In this document: positions 1 to 9,294 of the stretch, one piece after another | Layout: each line of letters opens with the position of its first letter | Position numbering within the stretch: position 1 is the first letter of the stretch | The notes under the pieces: generated by a model | What the model was told of the DNA's origin: nothing | Databases searched by the model: none | The model's input: the letters and a program-made list of their open reading frames with translations, nothing else | DNA from: Sulfurimonas aquatica | GTDB taxonomy: Bacteria; Campylobacterota; Campylobacteria; Campylobacterales; Sulfurimonadaceae | Assembly: GCF_017357825.1 (NCBI RefSeq) | Contig: NZ_CP046072.1 | Location: forward strand, 992,001-1,056,000 | DNA: 64,000 nt | Direction: 5' to 3' | Translations under genes and position numbers: made by a program

Positions 1-1069
1 AAAGATATCGAGTGGTTATGGAGACTACGGTGCTCAAATAAACGATGTCTCAGTAGAAGACCTCCTTGCTAGAAATCCAAAGGATTTAGATAAAGAAAAA
101 ATATCTTCTTTTATTCAAGGTAAAATTATTTTAGTGACTGGTGCTGGTGGAAGTATTGGTAGTGAGATATGTAGACAGTGTGAACTTTATGGTGCAAAAA
201 AATTAATATTGCTTGATAATAGTGAATATAATTTGTACTCAATTGAAGATGAGATAAACAATATTGAGACAGTAGCAATAATGCAGAGTGTGGTAGATAA
301 GGACTCTCTAGAGCAGAGCTTTAATCTTCATAAACCAGAGTTAGTAATTCATGCAGCAGCGTATAAACATGTTCCACTTGTAGAAGCAAATGCAAATGCC
401 GCTATAGTGAATAATATCATAGGTAGTAAAAATATCATCGATACAGCAATAAAGTATGGTGTAAAAAAACTTGTTATGATATCTACTGACAAAGCAGTGC
501 GACCAACAAATATTATGGGTACCACTAAACGTATTTGTGAACTTTATGCTCAAAACTCTAATGGTAATGGTACAGATATCGTAGCTGTGCGTTTTGGTAA
601 TGTACTAGGTTCTAGTGGAAGTGTGATACCTAAGTTTAGAGCACAAATAAAAAGTGGAAAAAATATCACAGTAACACATCCAGATATTACTCGCTACTTT
701 ATGCTTATCCCCGAGGCTTGCGAGTTAGTGCTTCAAGCGGGAGCAATTGGCACGGGTGGTGAGATATTTATCTTAGATATGGGTGAGCCTATTAAGATAG
801 TTGATTTAGCAAAAAAGATGATAGAACTAAGTGGTAAACCAAATATAAACATAGAGTTTACAGGTTTACGTCCTGGAGAAAAACTTTATGAAGAGTTACT
901 AATAGATGATAGCGACGCTAAAACTGAATATGAGTCTATTACCGTAGCAAAACCAACCCTTTATGACATAGATACATTAAACAGAGACATTGATGAGTTG
1001 ATACACTCACCAAATCAATTGGAAAAATTAAAAGAGATAGTTCCAGAGTTTAATCATCAAACTAATTAA
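1..1069 (+). CDS. NDP-sugar 4,6-dehydratase, CapD/PglF/WbpM type (5'-partial)
   Basis: The frame is open from base 2, so the true start lies outside the window; the GTG near 134 is the Val of the nucleotide-binding strand and not a start. The visible part is the cytosolic short-chain dehydrogenase domain of the membrane-bound CapD/PglF family, which makes UDP-4-keto-6-deoxy sugars for glycans or protein glycosylation. VTGAGGSIGSE is the NAD-binding loop, and HAAAYKHVPLVE and STDKAVRPTN are family signatures. In STDKAVRPTNIMGTTKR a Met stands where classical SDRs have the catalytic Tyr, as is normal for this family. The end of the protein is complete and convergent with the next gene. The exact sugar product is not visible from sequence. 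Confidence 0.9.
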   Translation, partial: KISSGYGDYGAQINDVSVEDLLARNPKDLDKEKISSFIQGKIILVTGAGGSIGSEICRQCELYGAKKLILLDNSEYNLYSIEDEINNIETVAIMQSVVDKDSLEQSFNLHKPELVIHAAAYKHVPLVEANANAAIVNNIIGSKNIIDTAIKYGVKKLVMISTDKAVRPTNIMGTTKRICELYAQNSNGNGTDIVAVRFGNVLGSSGSVIPKFRAQIKSGKNITVTHPDITRYFMLIPEACELVLQAGAIGTGGEIFILDMGEPIKIVDLAKKMIELSGKPNINIEFTGLRPGEKLYEELLIDDSDAKTEYESITVAKPTLYDIDTLNRDIDELIHSPNQLEKLKEIVPEFNHQTN

Positions 1070-1072
1070 CGA

Positions 1073-1966
1073 CTAAACTAAAGTGTGACCTATAAATTCA
1101 TTTGATTCATTAATAAAACCCATTCCACATGCTTCATAAGCAAAAAAGACGTTTGCCTGAAACTCTGTTGGCTCGACGTCATCTTTAAGGTATTCTGAGT
1201 CTGGATAGAGTTTTTTGAGTACTTTGAGTATTCCTTTGGCTTCAAATACGGCAGTATATGCAGGATTGAGAATGATTGCTTTTTGATTATTCATTATATC
1301 CGTTAAAGTTGTTAAGAGCTCTGGTTCATTATAGGACATCTCTTCCCATCTATAGTGTTTATACCAGTACTCATACTCATTATCTTTACTATCACTGATG
1401 CCATTTTCACCAAACTGAGTATTTTCAAGGTACTCAAAACCTGTATTAAATCCAGCTTCTTGCGCCATCTGTTGTAAAAACTGTACGGCTTTTTCATCAT
1501 CCTCATTATCACTGAGGGAGGAGAAGAGAATACTCCAACCATCATAAAGAGACTCAAATTTATCTGTATCGTCAAAAAGAGTGATAAGTCTTTTAAAGTT
1601 TTCACTTATTTTTTTGTAAACCTCGTTAAACTGTTTTTTTTCATCGATGCCATTTACTTTTAGCGTTTCATACTGCTCTAGAGCTATTTCATAAAGGTAA
1701 GACGGGGAATCAGCATTAAAGCCAAGAAGTTCTATATTTTCATTAAAACTAAACGAGCCATAGATATGCCAATGAACATCACTCTCCCAGCTTTTTTTTA
1801 TAACTTCGACAAGGTTAAAAGGGATGCCTACATCAAAAAAAAGGTCATTTTCTATGATGTGCTCAACTGCTTCTACGTACATGTCATAGAGCTCATTGGC
1901 TGCTTCGTAGTATTCTTCAGCTTTGTTTACTTCTAGTTGATAAAGATTGTTAACTATTTTAGCCAC
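1073..1966 (-). CDS. Degenerate glutathionylspermidine-synthase-family protein
   Basis: The protein is homologous to the GSP-synthase/YgiC family (about 390 residues, ATP-grasp ligases). Matching parts include YYEAANELYDMYVEA, GIPFNLVEVIKKSW, FNADSP and the C-terminal FFAYEACGMGF. It looks decayed. The usual N-terminal 30-40 residues are missing. The RFD and E-N Mg-ATP residues have become GSFSF and GFNAD (Ser71, Ser73 and Gly82 from the chosen start). The usual K-P-x-FGREG segment before the C-terminus is absent. A GTG at 1966 with an upstream GGTGGA is the most plausible start, since the frame further upstream overlaps the tail of the preceding lipoprotein gene. That lipoprotein/ligase-like pairing is known in Campylobacter. 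It is probably a pseudoenzyme or a pseudogene in progress. Confidence 0.6.
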   Translation of the reverse strand: MAKIVNNLYQLEVNKAEEYYEAANELYDMYVEAVEHIIENDLFFDVGIPFNLVEVIKKSWESDVHWHIYGSFSFNENIELLGFNADSPSYLYEIALEQYETLKVNGIDEKKQFNEVYKKISENFKRLITLFDDTDKFESLYDGWSILFSSLSDNEDDEKAVQFLQQMAQEAGFNTGFEYLENTQFGENGISDSKDNEYEYWYKHYRWEEMSYNEPELLTTLTDIMNNQKAIILNPAYTAVFEAKGILKVLKKLYPDSEYLKDDVEPTEFQANVFFAYEACGMGFINESNEFIGHTLV

Positions 1967-2537
1967 CGAAAAATCCACCACTTCTTGAGCTTGAACTACT
2001 TTTTGAGCTACTACCAAAAAAGCTTTTTTTACCTGAACTTTTTGAAGCTGCCGCCTTTCCTGCTGCTGAGCGACTATAGGCACTTCTATTTGTAGAGGCT
2101 GAGTTTCTAGAAAAACTTTTGTTGTTCATAAGAGCATTACCAATCATGTTACCCATTAGTGAACCAGCTGCTACTGCAAGTATAGTTCCGGCGAGCCCCA
2201 TTCCTGCACTTCCAGCTCCATCTCTTAGTGTTTCAGACGTTCCGCTCTGAACTTTTTGATACTCTTGTTCAGCAAGTGCTTTCATCTCTGCTTCGTTCAT
2301 AAAACGCTCAACTATATGCCCATTTTCATCTTTTTCACGGATGATAGCACGAGATGGACCATCTGTTGGCATCTCTTCAACAACGACATACTTACCATTT
2401 GTCTGTTGTTCTATCACTAAAAACTTGTTTTGTGCTTGTTGTTCTTGTGGCGCTTCACAGCCTGTTAACGCACTCATCATTAAGACACTACTACTTCCTA
2501 AAACAATTCTGCTTGCAGTTTTAAATATGTCACTCAT
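1959..2537 (-). CDS. UPF0323 family lipoprotein
   Basis: This is a 192-residue lipoprotein with a signal peptide ending in the lipobox LTGC (Cys27). It then has a short beta-rich region (FLVIEQQTNGKYVVVEE), a glycine-rich hydrophobic stretch at about 105-135, and a Ser/Gly/Lys-rich tail ending in GGFFGG. This layout matches the UPF0323 lipoproteins of Campylobacter and Helicobacter; no molecular function is known. It is followed by a glutathionylspermidine-synthase-like gene, the same neighbour as in Campylobacter, and its end overlaps that gene slightly. It starts 1 bp after the stop of the upstream membrane-protein gene, so the genes are probably co-transcribed. Confidence 0.85.
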   Translation of the reverse strand: MSDIFKTASRIVLGSSSVLMMSALTGCEAPQEQQAQNKFLVIEQQTNGKYVVVEEMPTDGPSRAIIREKDENGHIVERFMNEAEMKALAEQEYQKVQSGTSETLRDGAGSAGMGLAGTILAVAAGSLMGNMIGNALMNNKSFSRNSASTNRSAYSRSAAGKAAASKSSGKKSFFGSSSKSSSSSRSGGFFGG

Positions 2538-2984
2538 TTAATAATCACCTTTTAAATTTTTTTTATCAAAAGTCAGTACTTTTTTTAATTTATAGTCGTA
2601 AAACGTAACTTCTTTTCTACCATTGTAAATAATATCACCAGTATAGGTATATTTCTTTGTTTGTAGCAAAACATTATTTTTCATTAACATAATCTTCCCT
2701 ACTTGATTTCCTATTGAAAAAATAAGAGTTGAGAGAGACAGTGCAAATAAAGTTCCTAAAATAGCGAGAGCTATTTTATTGCTAAGATAAATAGTTATAT
2801 ATCCAAGTAGGATTGAAAATGTAATAAAAACAAAGATATTTTGATGATCGGCAAATAAAATATTATAATAAACTCCTACACTATTTTCATCTGTATAGTG
2901 TAGTTTTATACCTAAAAAAAGAAAAAAATCAAGAATAAACGTAAAAAAAATACCACTTAGTAGTGCTTGTACTGCTTTACTCAT
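2538..2984 (-). CDS. Small integral membrane protein, unknown function
   Basis: I do not recognise a named family. The 148-residue protein has about three to four hydrophobic segments: 5-25, 48-64, 70-90 and possibly an overlapping one near 80-95. A hydrophilic C-terminal part of about 50 residues (TYTGDIIYNGRKEVTFYDYK) looks like a small beta-rich domain. Its start overlaps the stop of the Sua5-like gene by 4 bp and its stop abuts the UPF0323 gene, so it belongs to the carB-downstream operon. Tight packing supports a real gene. Confidence 0.6.
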   Translation of the reverse strand: MSKAVQALLSGIFFTFILDFFLFLGIKLHYTDENSVGVYYNILFADHQNIFVFITFSILLGYITIYLSNKIALAILGTLFALSLSTLIFSIGNQVGKIMLMKNNVLLQTKKYTYTGDIIYNGRKEVTFYDYKLKKVLTFDKKNLKGDY

Positions 2985-3412
2985 CGCAACCTCTTTATCT
3001 TTTTTAAATTTATTTTATACAAGTTTGATGGCTTACCTTCATATAAACCTTTTTTGTCTTCTATTATTATATCAGCTTTTTCTTCACAAAAATTTCTCTC
3101 ATAAGCTTTACCACTCTCATTTGCGGAGCTTGAGTTATTCCATGCTATTTTTCTAAGAACAGATGAGTTTAGAGTATCTTGTGCCACTCTAAATGCTCTG
3201 TTTTTAACGATAAAGGTAGTTTTCTTGGAGCGACGTACTTTTGATTTAAGTGGGGAGGGAACGCGTATGCTATTTTGTTTCAATGCAGAAAAACTTTTAT
3301 AGACTTTTATGAAAGGTTTTGTAGTCTCACGTGACTTTATCTCGTATAGTTTTTTCTCATCTTCTGACAAGAAACCGACAGTTGTGTCGGTCTGAATTAA
3401 TATGACATTCAC
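2981..3412 (-). CDS. Short Sua5/YciO/YrdC-like protein
   Basis: The N-terminal [16 protein letters not shown] and the following EIKSRETTKPFIKV match the start of the Sua5/YciO/YrdC fold (consensus PTDTVYGL then K-R-P-x-KP). That family binds nucleotides and RNA and includes the threonylcarbamoyl-adenylate synthase of t6A tRNA modification. At 143 residues it is shorter than TsaC/YrdC, and the conserved C-terminal half is not obvious, so the enzymatic role is uncertain. A gene of this kind follows carB in Campylobacter. The start is taken as the GTG at 3412, which shares one base with the carB stop (TAGTG). An in-frame ATG at 3454 would place 14 extra residues inside carB. Confidence 0.65.
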   Translation of the reverse strand: MNVILIQTDTTVGFLSEDEKKLYEIKSRETTKPFIKVYKSFSALKQNSIRVPSPLKSKVRRSKKTTFIVKNRAFRVAQDTLNSSVLRKIAWNNSSSANESGKAYERNFCEEKADIIIEDKKGLYEGKPSNLYKINLKKIKRLR

Positions 3413-6400
3413 TATTTTAGTAGAAAGTCTTGGAGTGCCGTTGAAGATGACCATGAATCATCACCCATCTCATCAAGAGCTAAAATAGTTGCTCGAGCAG
3501 CGCTAAGCGTTGTGAAGTATGGAATATTACGTCTTAGAACTTCTTGGCGGATAACTACAGCGTCTTTTTTAGACGTATTATTATCTGATGTATTGATGGC
3601 CATTGCTATCTCATCATTTTTCATACTATCTTCAATATTTGGACGGCCCTCAGAGATTTTGAGAACTCTCTCACAAGCTATACCAGCTGCTTCAAGAATC
3701 TCTTGAGTTCCTTTTGTGGCAACTATTTTAAAGCCATGTTTTACTAAACCTCTTCCTATCTCTGCGGCATGCTGCTTATCTGTATCTACAAATGATAGAA
3801 AACAAGTTCCCTCTGTTGGAATTTTATTTCCAGCAGAGAGTTGCGCTTTGGCAAAACTGATGCCAAAGTTTGAACTTATACCCATAACTTCACCTGTTGA
3901 TTTCATCTCAGGGGAGAGTACTAAATCAGCACCGTAAAGTTTATGGAAAGGAAATACAGCCTCTTTTACTGATACATGACCTTTTAGGTGGGGACGTCTG
4001 AGACCATTAGCCTCTTCAACGATATTGTATTTATCATAATATTTCAGCGCATCAACAAGTGCTTCACCCATCATAACGCGAGTAGCAACTTTGGCAAGTG
4101 GCATACCAGTAGCCTTAGATACAAAAGGAACGGTACGTGATGCGCGTGGATTTACCTCTATAAGGTAGATTTCATCTTGGTAGATTGCATACTGAACGTT
4201 CATAAGCCCTACAACGCCAAGACCAAGCGCGATAGTCTTTGTCTGTTGCTCAACCTTTTCTATCATCTCAGTACTTAAGTTTACAGGAGGAAGTGAACAC
4301 GCACTATCTCCAGAGTGGATACCAGCTTCTTCGATATGCTGCATAACTGAACCTATATAAACTTCTTTACCATCGGATATACAATCAACATCTAGCTCTA
4401 TAGCTTGGTCAAGAAATTTATCTATTAAAACAGGGGCTTCATGAGATACAGAAATTGCAAGTGTCATATACTCGGCAAGCTCTTCTTGTGAGTAAACTAT
4501 TTTCATTCCACGGCCACCAAGAACAAATGATGGACGAACGAGTACTGGAAAACCTAATCTCTCAGCTATTTCAGGAGCTTCTTCTTTTTTACGAGCAAGT
4601 CCATTCTCTGGTTGTTTAAGATTATGTCTATTTACAAAGTCGCTAAACTGCTCTCTATCTTCAGCAAGGTCAATAACTGCTGATGTAGTTCCTACTATGT
4701 TAGCGCCGATTTTAGTAAGGCTGTCTGCTAGTTTAAGTGGCGTTTGTCCACCAAAGTGAACTATGATACCATCTGGTTGCTCGTTTTCTATAACTTCCCG
4801 AACGTGCTCAAAGTCAATAGGCTCAAAATAAAGCACGTCAGAAGTATCATAATCAGTAGAGACTGTTTCAGGATTACAGTTGTACATGATAGACTCTATA
4901 CCCATCTCTTTAAGTGCAAATGAAGCATGTACACAACAATAATCAAACTCAATACCTTGACCGATTCTATTTGGTCCGCCACCAAGGATAAGAACTTTTT
5001 TCTTATCACTTATACGATTTGTTACATTTGGCAGTTTCGTGATGTTGGTAGTTGAGTAAAGGTATGGAGTAAGTGCTTCAAATTCAGCAGAACATGTGTC
5101 AACTTCATTAAATTCCACTTGTACTCCAAGTTCTTTTCTTTTTGCATAAACTTCATTTTCACTCACATCTTGATTTGAGTTCTTCTTGATTAACTGAGAT
5201 ATACGCTTATCTGAAAATCCATCTACCTTAAGCGTTCTCATAAAGTCAGAATCTAAAAGAATCTTATCAGTTACTTTTGTTTCCGCTTCAATTAATTCCT
5301 GCAACTGATATAAGAACCAATGGTCAATCGCACATGTTTCGTACATCTCTTCAATGCTCATTCCACGGCGAAAGCCTTCTGCTACATAAAGCATTCTATC
5401 TGCGTTTGGACGACGGATCTCATGTTTTACTTCTTCTATATCAGCGTCAATCTCATCGAAACCACAGAGTCCAGTCTCAAGTGAACAAAGAGCCTTTTGC
5501 ATAGACTCCTTAAACGTACGGCCAATCGCCATTACTTCACCAACCGATTTCATGCTTGTACTTAAAGTACTAACAGCCTCAGGGAATTTTTCAAATGTAA
5601 AACGTGGAATCTTTGTAACGATATAATCTATAACTGGCTCAAATGACGCAGGAGTTCCTGTGATGTCATTGGTAATCTCATCTAGAGTAAATCCAACGGC
5701 AAGAAGCGTTGCAACTTTTGCTATAGGATAACCAGTAGCCTTAGACGCAAGCGCGGAAGAGCGCGAAACTCTTGGATTCATCTCAATTACTATCATGCGG
5801 CCAGTTGTAGGACAGATCGAGAATTGAACGTTAGATCCACCAGTATCAACGCCGATTTCTCGTAAAATGTCAAAAGACGCGTTACGCATTCTTTGGTACT
5901 CTTTATCCGTAAGAGTAAGTGCAGGAGCAACGGTAATACTATCGCCAGTATGCACGCCCATTGGGTCGAAGTTTTCTATAGTACAAACGATGATACAGTT
6001 GTCCGCTTTATCACGGATAACTTCCATCTCATACTCTTTCCATCCAAGCATAGACTCCATAATTTCGATTTCGCCTACTGGAGAAGCGGATAAACCCTCT
6101 TGCGCTAGTTTTTTAAACTCTTCCATATTGTAAGCAACGCCAGAACCCCCACCAGCTAGTGTGAAAGAAGCTCTAGAAATTACAGGAAAACCAATCTCTT
6201 TAACTACTGAAATTGCTTCATCAACGCTGTATGCGTTAGCACTTTTTGGTAAGTCCATACCAATTTTTATCATAGCTTCATTAAACGCCGAACGGTCTTC
6301 ACCTTTGTGTATAGCTTCTGGAGTTGCACCTAAAAACTCCACACCCTCGAGCATCCCTTTTTCATACATAGATGTTGCAACGTTTAAAGCTGTTTGTCCA

Positions 6401-6672
6401 CCCATAGTTGGTAGAACTGCATCAACTTTTTCATCTTTGATGATTTTAGCGATAATTTCTTCTTTGATTGGTTCAATATAAGTTCTATCTGCAAACTCAG
6501 GGTCAGTCATAATAGTTGCAGGGTTTGAATTGATAAGAACTACACGGTAGCCTAACTCTTTTAATGTTTTAACAGCTTGAGTGCCTGAGTAGTCAAATTC
6601 ACAAGCTTGACCGATGATAATCGGACCAGAACCTATAAGTAAAATAGTATTTATGTCGGTGCGTTTTGGCAT
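3412..6672 (-). CDS. carB: Carbamoyl-phosphate synthase large subunit
   Basis: This 1086-residue, full-length CarB makes carbamoyl phosphate from bicarbonate, ATP and glutamine-derived ammonia for pyrimidine and arginine synthesis. The order is the first carbamate-forming ATP-grasp half ([17 protein letters not shown], later [24 protein letters not shown]), an oligomerisation region, the second ATP-grasp half ([30 protein letters not shown]) and a C-terminal MGS-like regulatory domain from about residue 935. It starts at ATG 6672 with AAAAGG upstream and has its own -10 box at 6710-6715. The partner carA and pyrF are not adjacent, although pyrF lies at 37387. Confidence 0.98.
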   Translation of the reverse strand: MPKRTDINTILLIGSGPIIIGQACEFDYSGTQAVKTLKELGYRVVLINSNPATIMTDPEFADRTYIEPIKEEIIAKIIKDEKVDAVLPTMGGQTALNVATSMYEKGMLEGVEFLGATPEAIHKGEDRSAFNEAMIKIGMDLPKSANAYSVDEAISVVKEIGFPVISRASFTLAGGGSGVAYNMEEFKKLAQEGLSASPVGEIEIMESMLGWKEYEMEVIRDKADNCIIVCTIENFDPMGVHTGDSITVAPALTLTDKEYQRMRNASFDILREIGVDTGGSNVQFSICPTTGRMIVIEMNPRVSRSSALASKATGYPIAKVATLLAVGFTLDEITNDITGTPASFEPVIDYIVTKIPRFTFEKFPEAVSTLSTSMKSVGEVMAIGRTFKESMQKALCSLETGLCGFDEIDADIEEVKHEIRRPNADRMLYVAEGFRRGMSIEEMYETCAIDHWFLYQLQELIEAETKVTDKILLDSDFMRTLKVDGFSDKRISQLIKKNSNQDVSENEVYAKRKELGVQVEFNEVDTCSAEFEALTPYLYSTTNITKLPNVTNRISDKKKVLILGGGPNRIGQGIEFDYCCVHASFALKEMGIESIMYNCNPETVSTDYDTSDVLYFEPIDFEHVREVIENEQPDGIIVHFGGQTPLKLADSLTKIGANIVGTTSAVIDLAEDREQFSDFVNRHNLKQPENGLARKKEEAPEIAERLGFPVLVRPSFVLGGRGMKIVYSQEELAEYMTLAISVSHEAPVLIDKFLDQAIELDVDCISDGKEVYIGSVMQHIEEAGIHSGDSACSLPPVNLSTEMIEKVEQQTKTIALGLGVVGLMNVQYAIYQDEIYLIEVNPRASRTVPFVSKATGMPLAKVATRVMMGEALVDALKYYDKYNIVEEANGLRRPHLKGHVSVKEAVFPFHKLYGADLVLSPEMKSTGEVMGISSNFGISFAKAQLSAGNKIPTEGTCFLSFVDTDKQHAAEIGRGLVKHGFKIVATKGTQEILEAAGIACERVLKISEGRPNIEDSMKNDEIAMAINTSDNNTSKKDAVVIRQEVLRRNIPYFTTLSAARATILALDEMGDDSWSSSTALQDFLLK

Positions 6673-6709
6673 TTTATACCTTTTGAAATAATGTCTTTAA
6701 AATTTAGAG

Positions 6710-6715
6710 ATTATA
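6710..6715 (-). promoter_or_regulatory. Putative -10 box for carB
   Basis: On the minus strand the sequence reads TTGGCTATAAT and the TATAAT ends about 37 bases before the carB ATG. There is no clear -35, which is common in Campylobacterota, whose sigma-70 promoters rely on the -10. The identical TTGGCTATAAT string precedes acs at 31644-31654. Confidence 0.5.
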
Positions 6716-6747
6716 GCCAAAAGGCACTTAATATTTGATGAGAAACT

Positions 6748-7497
6748 TTAGTACTCAAAGGTATATATTAGAGAAAGTAATCCTGAGTAGATAGTGCTTT
6801 CATCTATTAGTGGAGAGTTTTTTGCACTTTGTGGAATTTGGTCTGCTCTTAGGTTTGCTAAAACTGAGAATTTATCATTTATATCATAGTTTATAAATGT
6901 TTGAACTCCAATTTGTAATCCACCCTTTGGAGTATAAACGCCATAGGATGTTCTTGCAGCTTCCTCCGCTTTTACACCATAGTAATAGTTTACAAACTCA
7001 TCAGATTGGTAGGTAAGTATGGCGCTTGGATAAAATGTAAAATCCCCTAAGTTATACTCATCGCCGAGTTCAGCCTTAAGTAGCCAAGTATCATGTCTAC
7101 TTAGTACATCGCTAAGGGCCATAATCTCTAAATAAGCATCATTATATGAAGCACTAAACGCCACTCCACCCTCAAAAGAATTCTCTCTCTCATCCATACC
7201 TATAACGGTAGAAGAGTCACTACTTTCATAACCGAAGGTTCTTGGTTGTGCAGTGAGGGAGAGTCCCCATGAAAACTCCTTACCTTTTGAACCAAGAAAG
7301 TACATCCCAAAGCGACTCCATCTTATATAAAAAAGTGAATTATCAAAGAAAATTACAGGGGAGAGTACAAAGATAGCCGCAACATCTTTATATGGTTGCG
7401 TTTGAATATATGGACCAAGACCAATAGTGATTTTCTGTTTTGTATCATCCGCATATATATTGAGAACAAATAGTAATAAAATTAGAAGATATTTCAT
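6748..7497 (-). CDS. MipA/OmpV-like outer-membrane protein
   Basis: The protein has 249 residues with a short signal peptide ending near NIYA (about residue 16). An amphipathic beta-strand pattern runs throughout, and it ends in an aromatic C-terminus (SLIYTFEY), the usual signal for outer-membrane barrel insertion. The start GLGPYIQTQPYKDV and the later YTPKGGLQIGVQTFINYDI resemble the MipA/OmpV scaffold and barrel family. Its start overlaps the mreC stop by 4 bp, so it is translated with the mre genes. In the related Campylobacter gene order a small unrelated gene occupies this place. A link to peptidoglycan enzymes would fit MipA but is not shown. Confidence 0.75.
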   Translation of the reverse strand: MKYLLILLLFVLNIYADDTKQKITIGLGPYIQTQPYKDVAAIFVLSPVIFFDNSLFYIRWSRFGMYFLGSKGKEFSWGLSLTAQPRTFGYESSDSSTVIGMDERENSFEGGVAFSASYNDAYLEIMALSDVLSRHDTWLLKAELGDEYNLGDFTFYPSAILTYQSDEFVNYYYGVKAEEAARTSYGVYTPKGGLQIGVQTFINYDINDKFSVLANLRADQIPQSAKNSPLIDESTIYSGLLSLIYTFEY

Positions 7498-8255
7498 TTT
7501 ATTTTCCTTATAAGGTGAAAGTAGTTTGGTTTTTGGTCTTGATAGTACTGCTCAATTATGGCGTTTTGATACCCTTGAGAAGACGTAACAGAGAGTACTC
7601 TACCAACCTTGAGACCTGCGAAAAATATATTATCAAGTCCAGAGGTAGTCACTTCATCTCCGGTTTTTATTTTAAACCATGTTGGAATAAATTTTACCAT
7701 TATATTTTTTTCGTTATTTCCGTGCGCTATTCCTGGTGCGTTTTGTTCTCCTACATAAACGGCGTAGGTACTTTTAATGTCACGGTTTAAAACTCCAAGA
7801 GCTCTTTCATTCTTTGGTATGACTATACCTGCAACTAGTCCTTGATAGACAAGGCCATATATTTTTGAAGCATTGTAGTCAGGCATATCTATCCATACCC
7901 TGTTGAAGTCTCCAAACTTTTGATAAGAGATGCTGCGAACGAGTTCAACATTTGGATTTTGCGATAATGTAGAGTTGTTAATTTTATATATGTCACTTAT
8001 CTCATTGGTTAACTCTTGAATAATAAGCTTGTTTTTTTCATAATCTTTAAGCTGTTCTTTTTGTGTTTGTATAAGTGAAGCTTGAAAGGTATGTCTATCT
8101 ATGGCGTCTTGAAAAAATTGAGTTGTGTTATGATAACTTGTTTTTATGTAGTTTAGAGATGAAATAATAGGGGATTGAATAGTTGTATTATAGTAAACTG
8201 CACCTATAACAAGGGCAGCTATTACTAAAAAGTAAGAAAATAACTCTTTATTCAT
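7494..8255 (-). CDS. mreC: Rod shape-determining protein MreC
   Basis: MreC is the periplasmic scaffold that links MreB filaments to the elongation peptidoglycan synthases. The protein has one N-terminal membrane segment (about 6-24), a coiled-coil region (about 40-85) and a beta-rich MreC domain with GLVAGIVIP and GDEVTTSGLDNIFFAGLKVGRV. The ATG at 8255 is preferred; it overlaps the mreB stop as ATGAATAA. A TTG two codons upstream (8261) is an alternative. At 253 residues it is typical of epsilonproteobacterial MreC. The neighbours clpX, mreB and mipA-like form one operon. Confidence 0.93.
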   Translation of the reverse strand: MNKELFSYFLVIAALVIGAVYYNTTIQSPIISSLNYIKTSYHNTTQFFQDAIDRHTFQASLIQTQKEQLKDYEKNKLIIQELTNEISDIYKINNSTLSQNPNVELVRSISYQKFGDFNRVWIDMPDYNASKIYGLVYQGLVAGIVIPKNERALGVLNRDIKSTYAVYVGEQNAPGIAHGNNEKNIMVKFIPTWFKIKTGDEVTTSGLDNIFFAGLKVGRVLSVTSSQGYQNAIIEQYYQDQKPNYFHLIRKIK

Positions 8256-9285
8256 TCTCAAAAAGTTCTTGTAGAAGATCTATCTCTTCAAGTGCTCTAC
8301 CAGTTCCACGCGCAACTGCAAGGAGAGGCTCATCAGCAACAAAAACGGGAATTCTAACTAGGTCAGAAAGGTACTTGTCTAACTGACGGATTAGCGCTCC
8401 ACCACCCGTTAAAATGATACCATGGTTTACGATATCTCCAGCTAGGTCAGGCGGCATTCTCTCTAAAACGTCACGAAGCGCTTCAGCTATCTCTTTTAGA
8501 GGCTCTTTCATAGCGTCTCTTGCATCTTCACTTGTAAGCTCAACTGAACTTAGAAGTCCTTCAACTTGATCTCTACCATTTACTATCATTGAGAGTTCTT
8601 CATCTAGAGATACCGCTGTACCGATATTTATTTTGATATCTTCAGCAACGCGCTCACCTATAAGAAGATTATATTTTTTTCTTACAAAGTTGATGATTCC
8701 CTGGTCTATTTTATCTCCCGCAGTACGGATTGACTTTGAAAGTACAAGTCCACCAAGAGATACAACACCAATCTCAGTAGTACCGCCACCAATGTCAACA
8801 ACTAAGTGACCTTGAGGCTCACGAATGTCTACTCCAGCGCCAATTGCAGCGGCCATAGGCTCTTCAATAAGAAAAACTTCACGAGCTCCAGCGCTTAAAG
8901 CAGATTCGCGAACAGCTTTTCGCTCAACCTGCGTTAGACCGTAAGGCACGCAGATGATAATACGTGGAGAGATTAAAGAACTTCTTCCATGAGCTTTTTC
9001 GATGAACTTACGAATCATCTTCTCTGTCATATCAAAGTCAGCTATAACGCCATCTCTCATAGGACGGATAGCGCGAATGTTACCAGGAGTTTTTCCAACC
9101 ATCTCTTTAGCTTCATGTCCAACAGCTAAAACGCGCTGTTGCCCATACTTCTCAGTCTTTACGGCAACAACTGATGGTTCATTAATAATAATTCCACGGC
9201 CCTTTGCAATTACAATCGTATTTGCCGTTCCTAAGTCAATAGATAAGTCGTTTGAGAAGAGTCCTACTAGTTTATTAAATATCAT
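8248..9285 (-). CDS. mreB: Rod shape-determining actin homologue MreB
   Basis: MreB is a bacterial actin that polymerises under the membrane and positions cell-wall synthesis. At 345 residues it is full length. The ATP-binding motifs are visible: phosphate-1 loop DLGTANT (Asp17), DIGGGTTEIGV for phosphate-2, and an adenosine motif around GIILTGGGALI. The hydrophobic N-terminus MIFNKLVGLF could act as a membrane anchor. It starts 9 bp downstream of the clpX stop and its own stop overlaps mreC. The clpX-mreB-mreC order is conserved in Campylobacter and Helicobacter. Confidence 0.98.
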   Translation of the reverse strand: MIFNKLVGLFSNDLSIDLGTANTIVIAKGRGIIINEPSVVAVKTEKYGQQRVLAVGHEAKEMVGKTPGNIRAIRPMRDGVIADFDMTEKMIRKFIEKAHGRSSLISPRIIICVPYGLTQVERKAVRESALSAGAREVFLIEEPMAAAIGAGVDIREPQGHLVVDIGGGTTEIGVVSLGGLVLSKSIRTAGDKIDQGIINFVRKKYNLLIGERVAEDIKINIGTAVSLDEELSMIVNGRDQVEGLLSSVELTSEDARDAMKEPLKEIAEALRDVLERMPPDLAGDIVNHGIILTGGGALIRQLDKYLSDLVRIPVFVADEPLLAVARGTGRALEEIDLLQELFENE

Positions 9286-9294
9286 ACTATCGCC

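Noticed and set aside
1978-2083. Longer N-terminus for the glutathionylspermidine-synthase-like protein
   Set aside because: These codons are the other frame of the Ser/Gly-rich tail of the lipoprotein gene and do not resemble the family N-terminus.
3512-6481. Several open frames on the plus strand opposite carB
   Set aside because: They lie antisense within a strongly conserved gene, have no ribosome-binding sites or recognisable domains, and mirror the codon pattern of carB.
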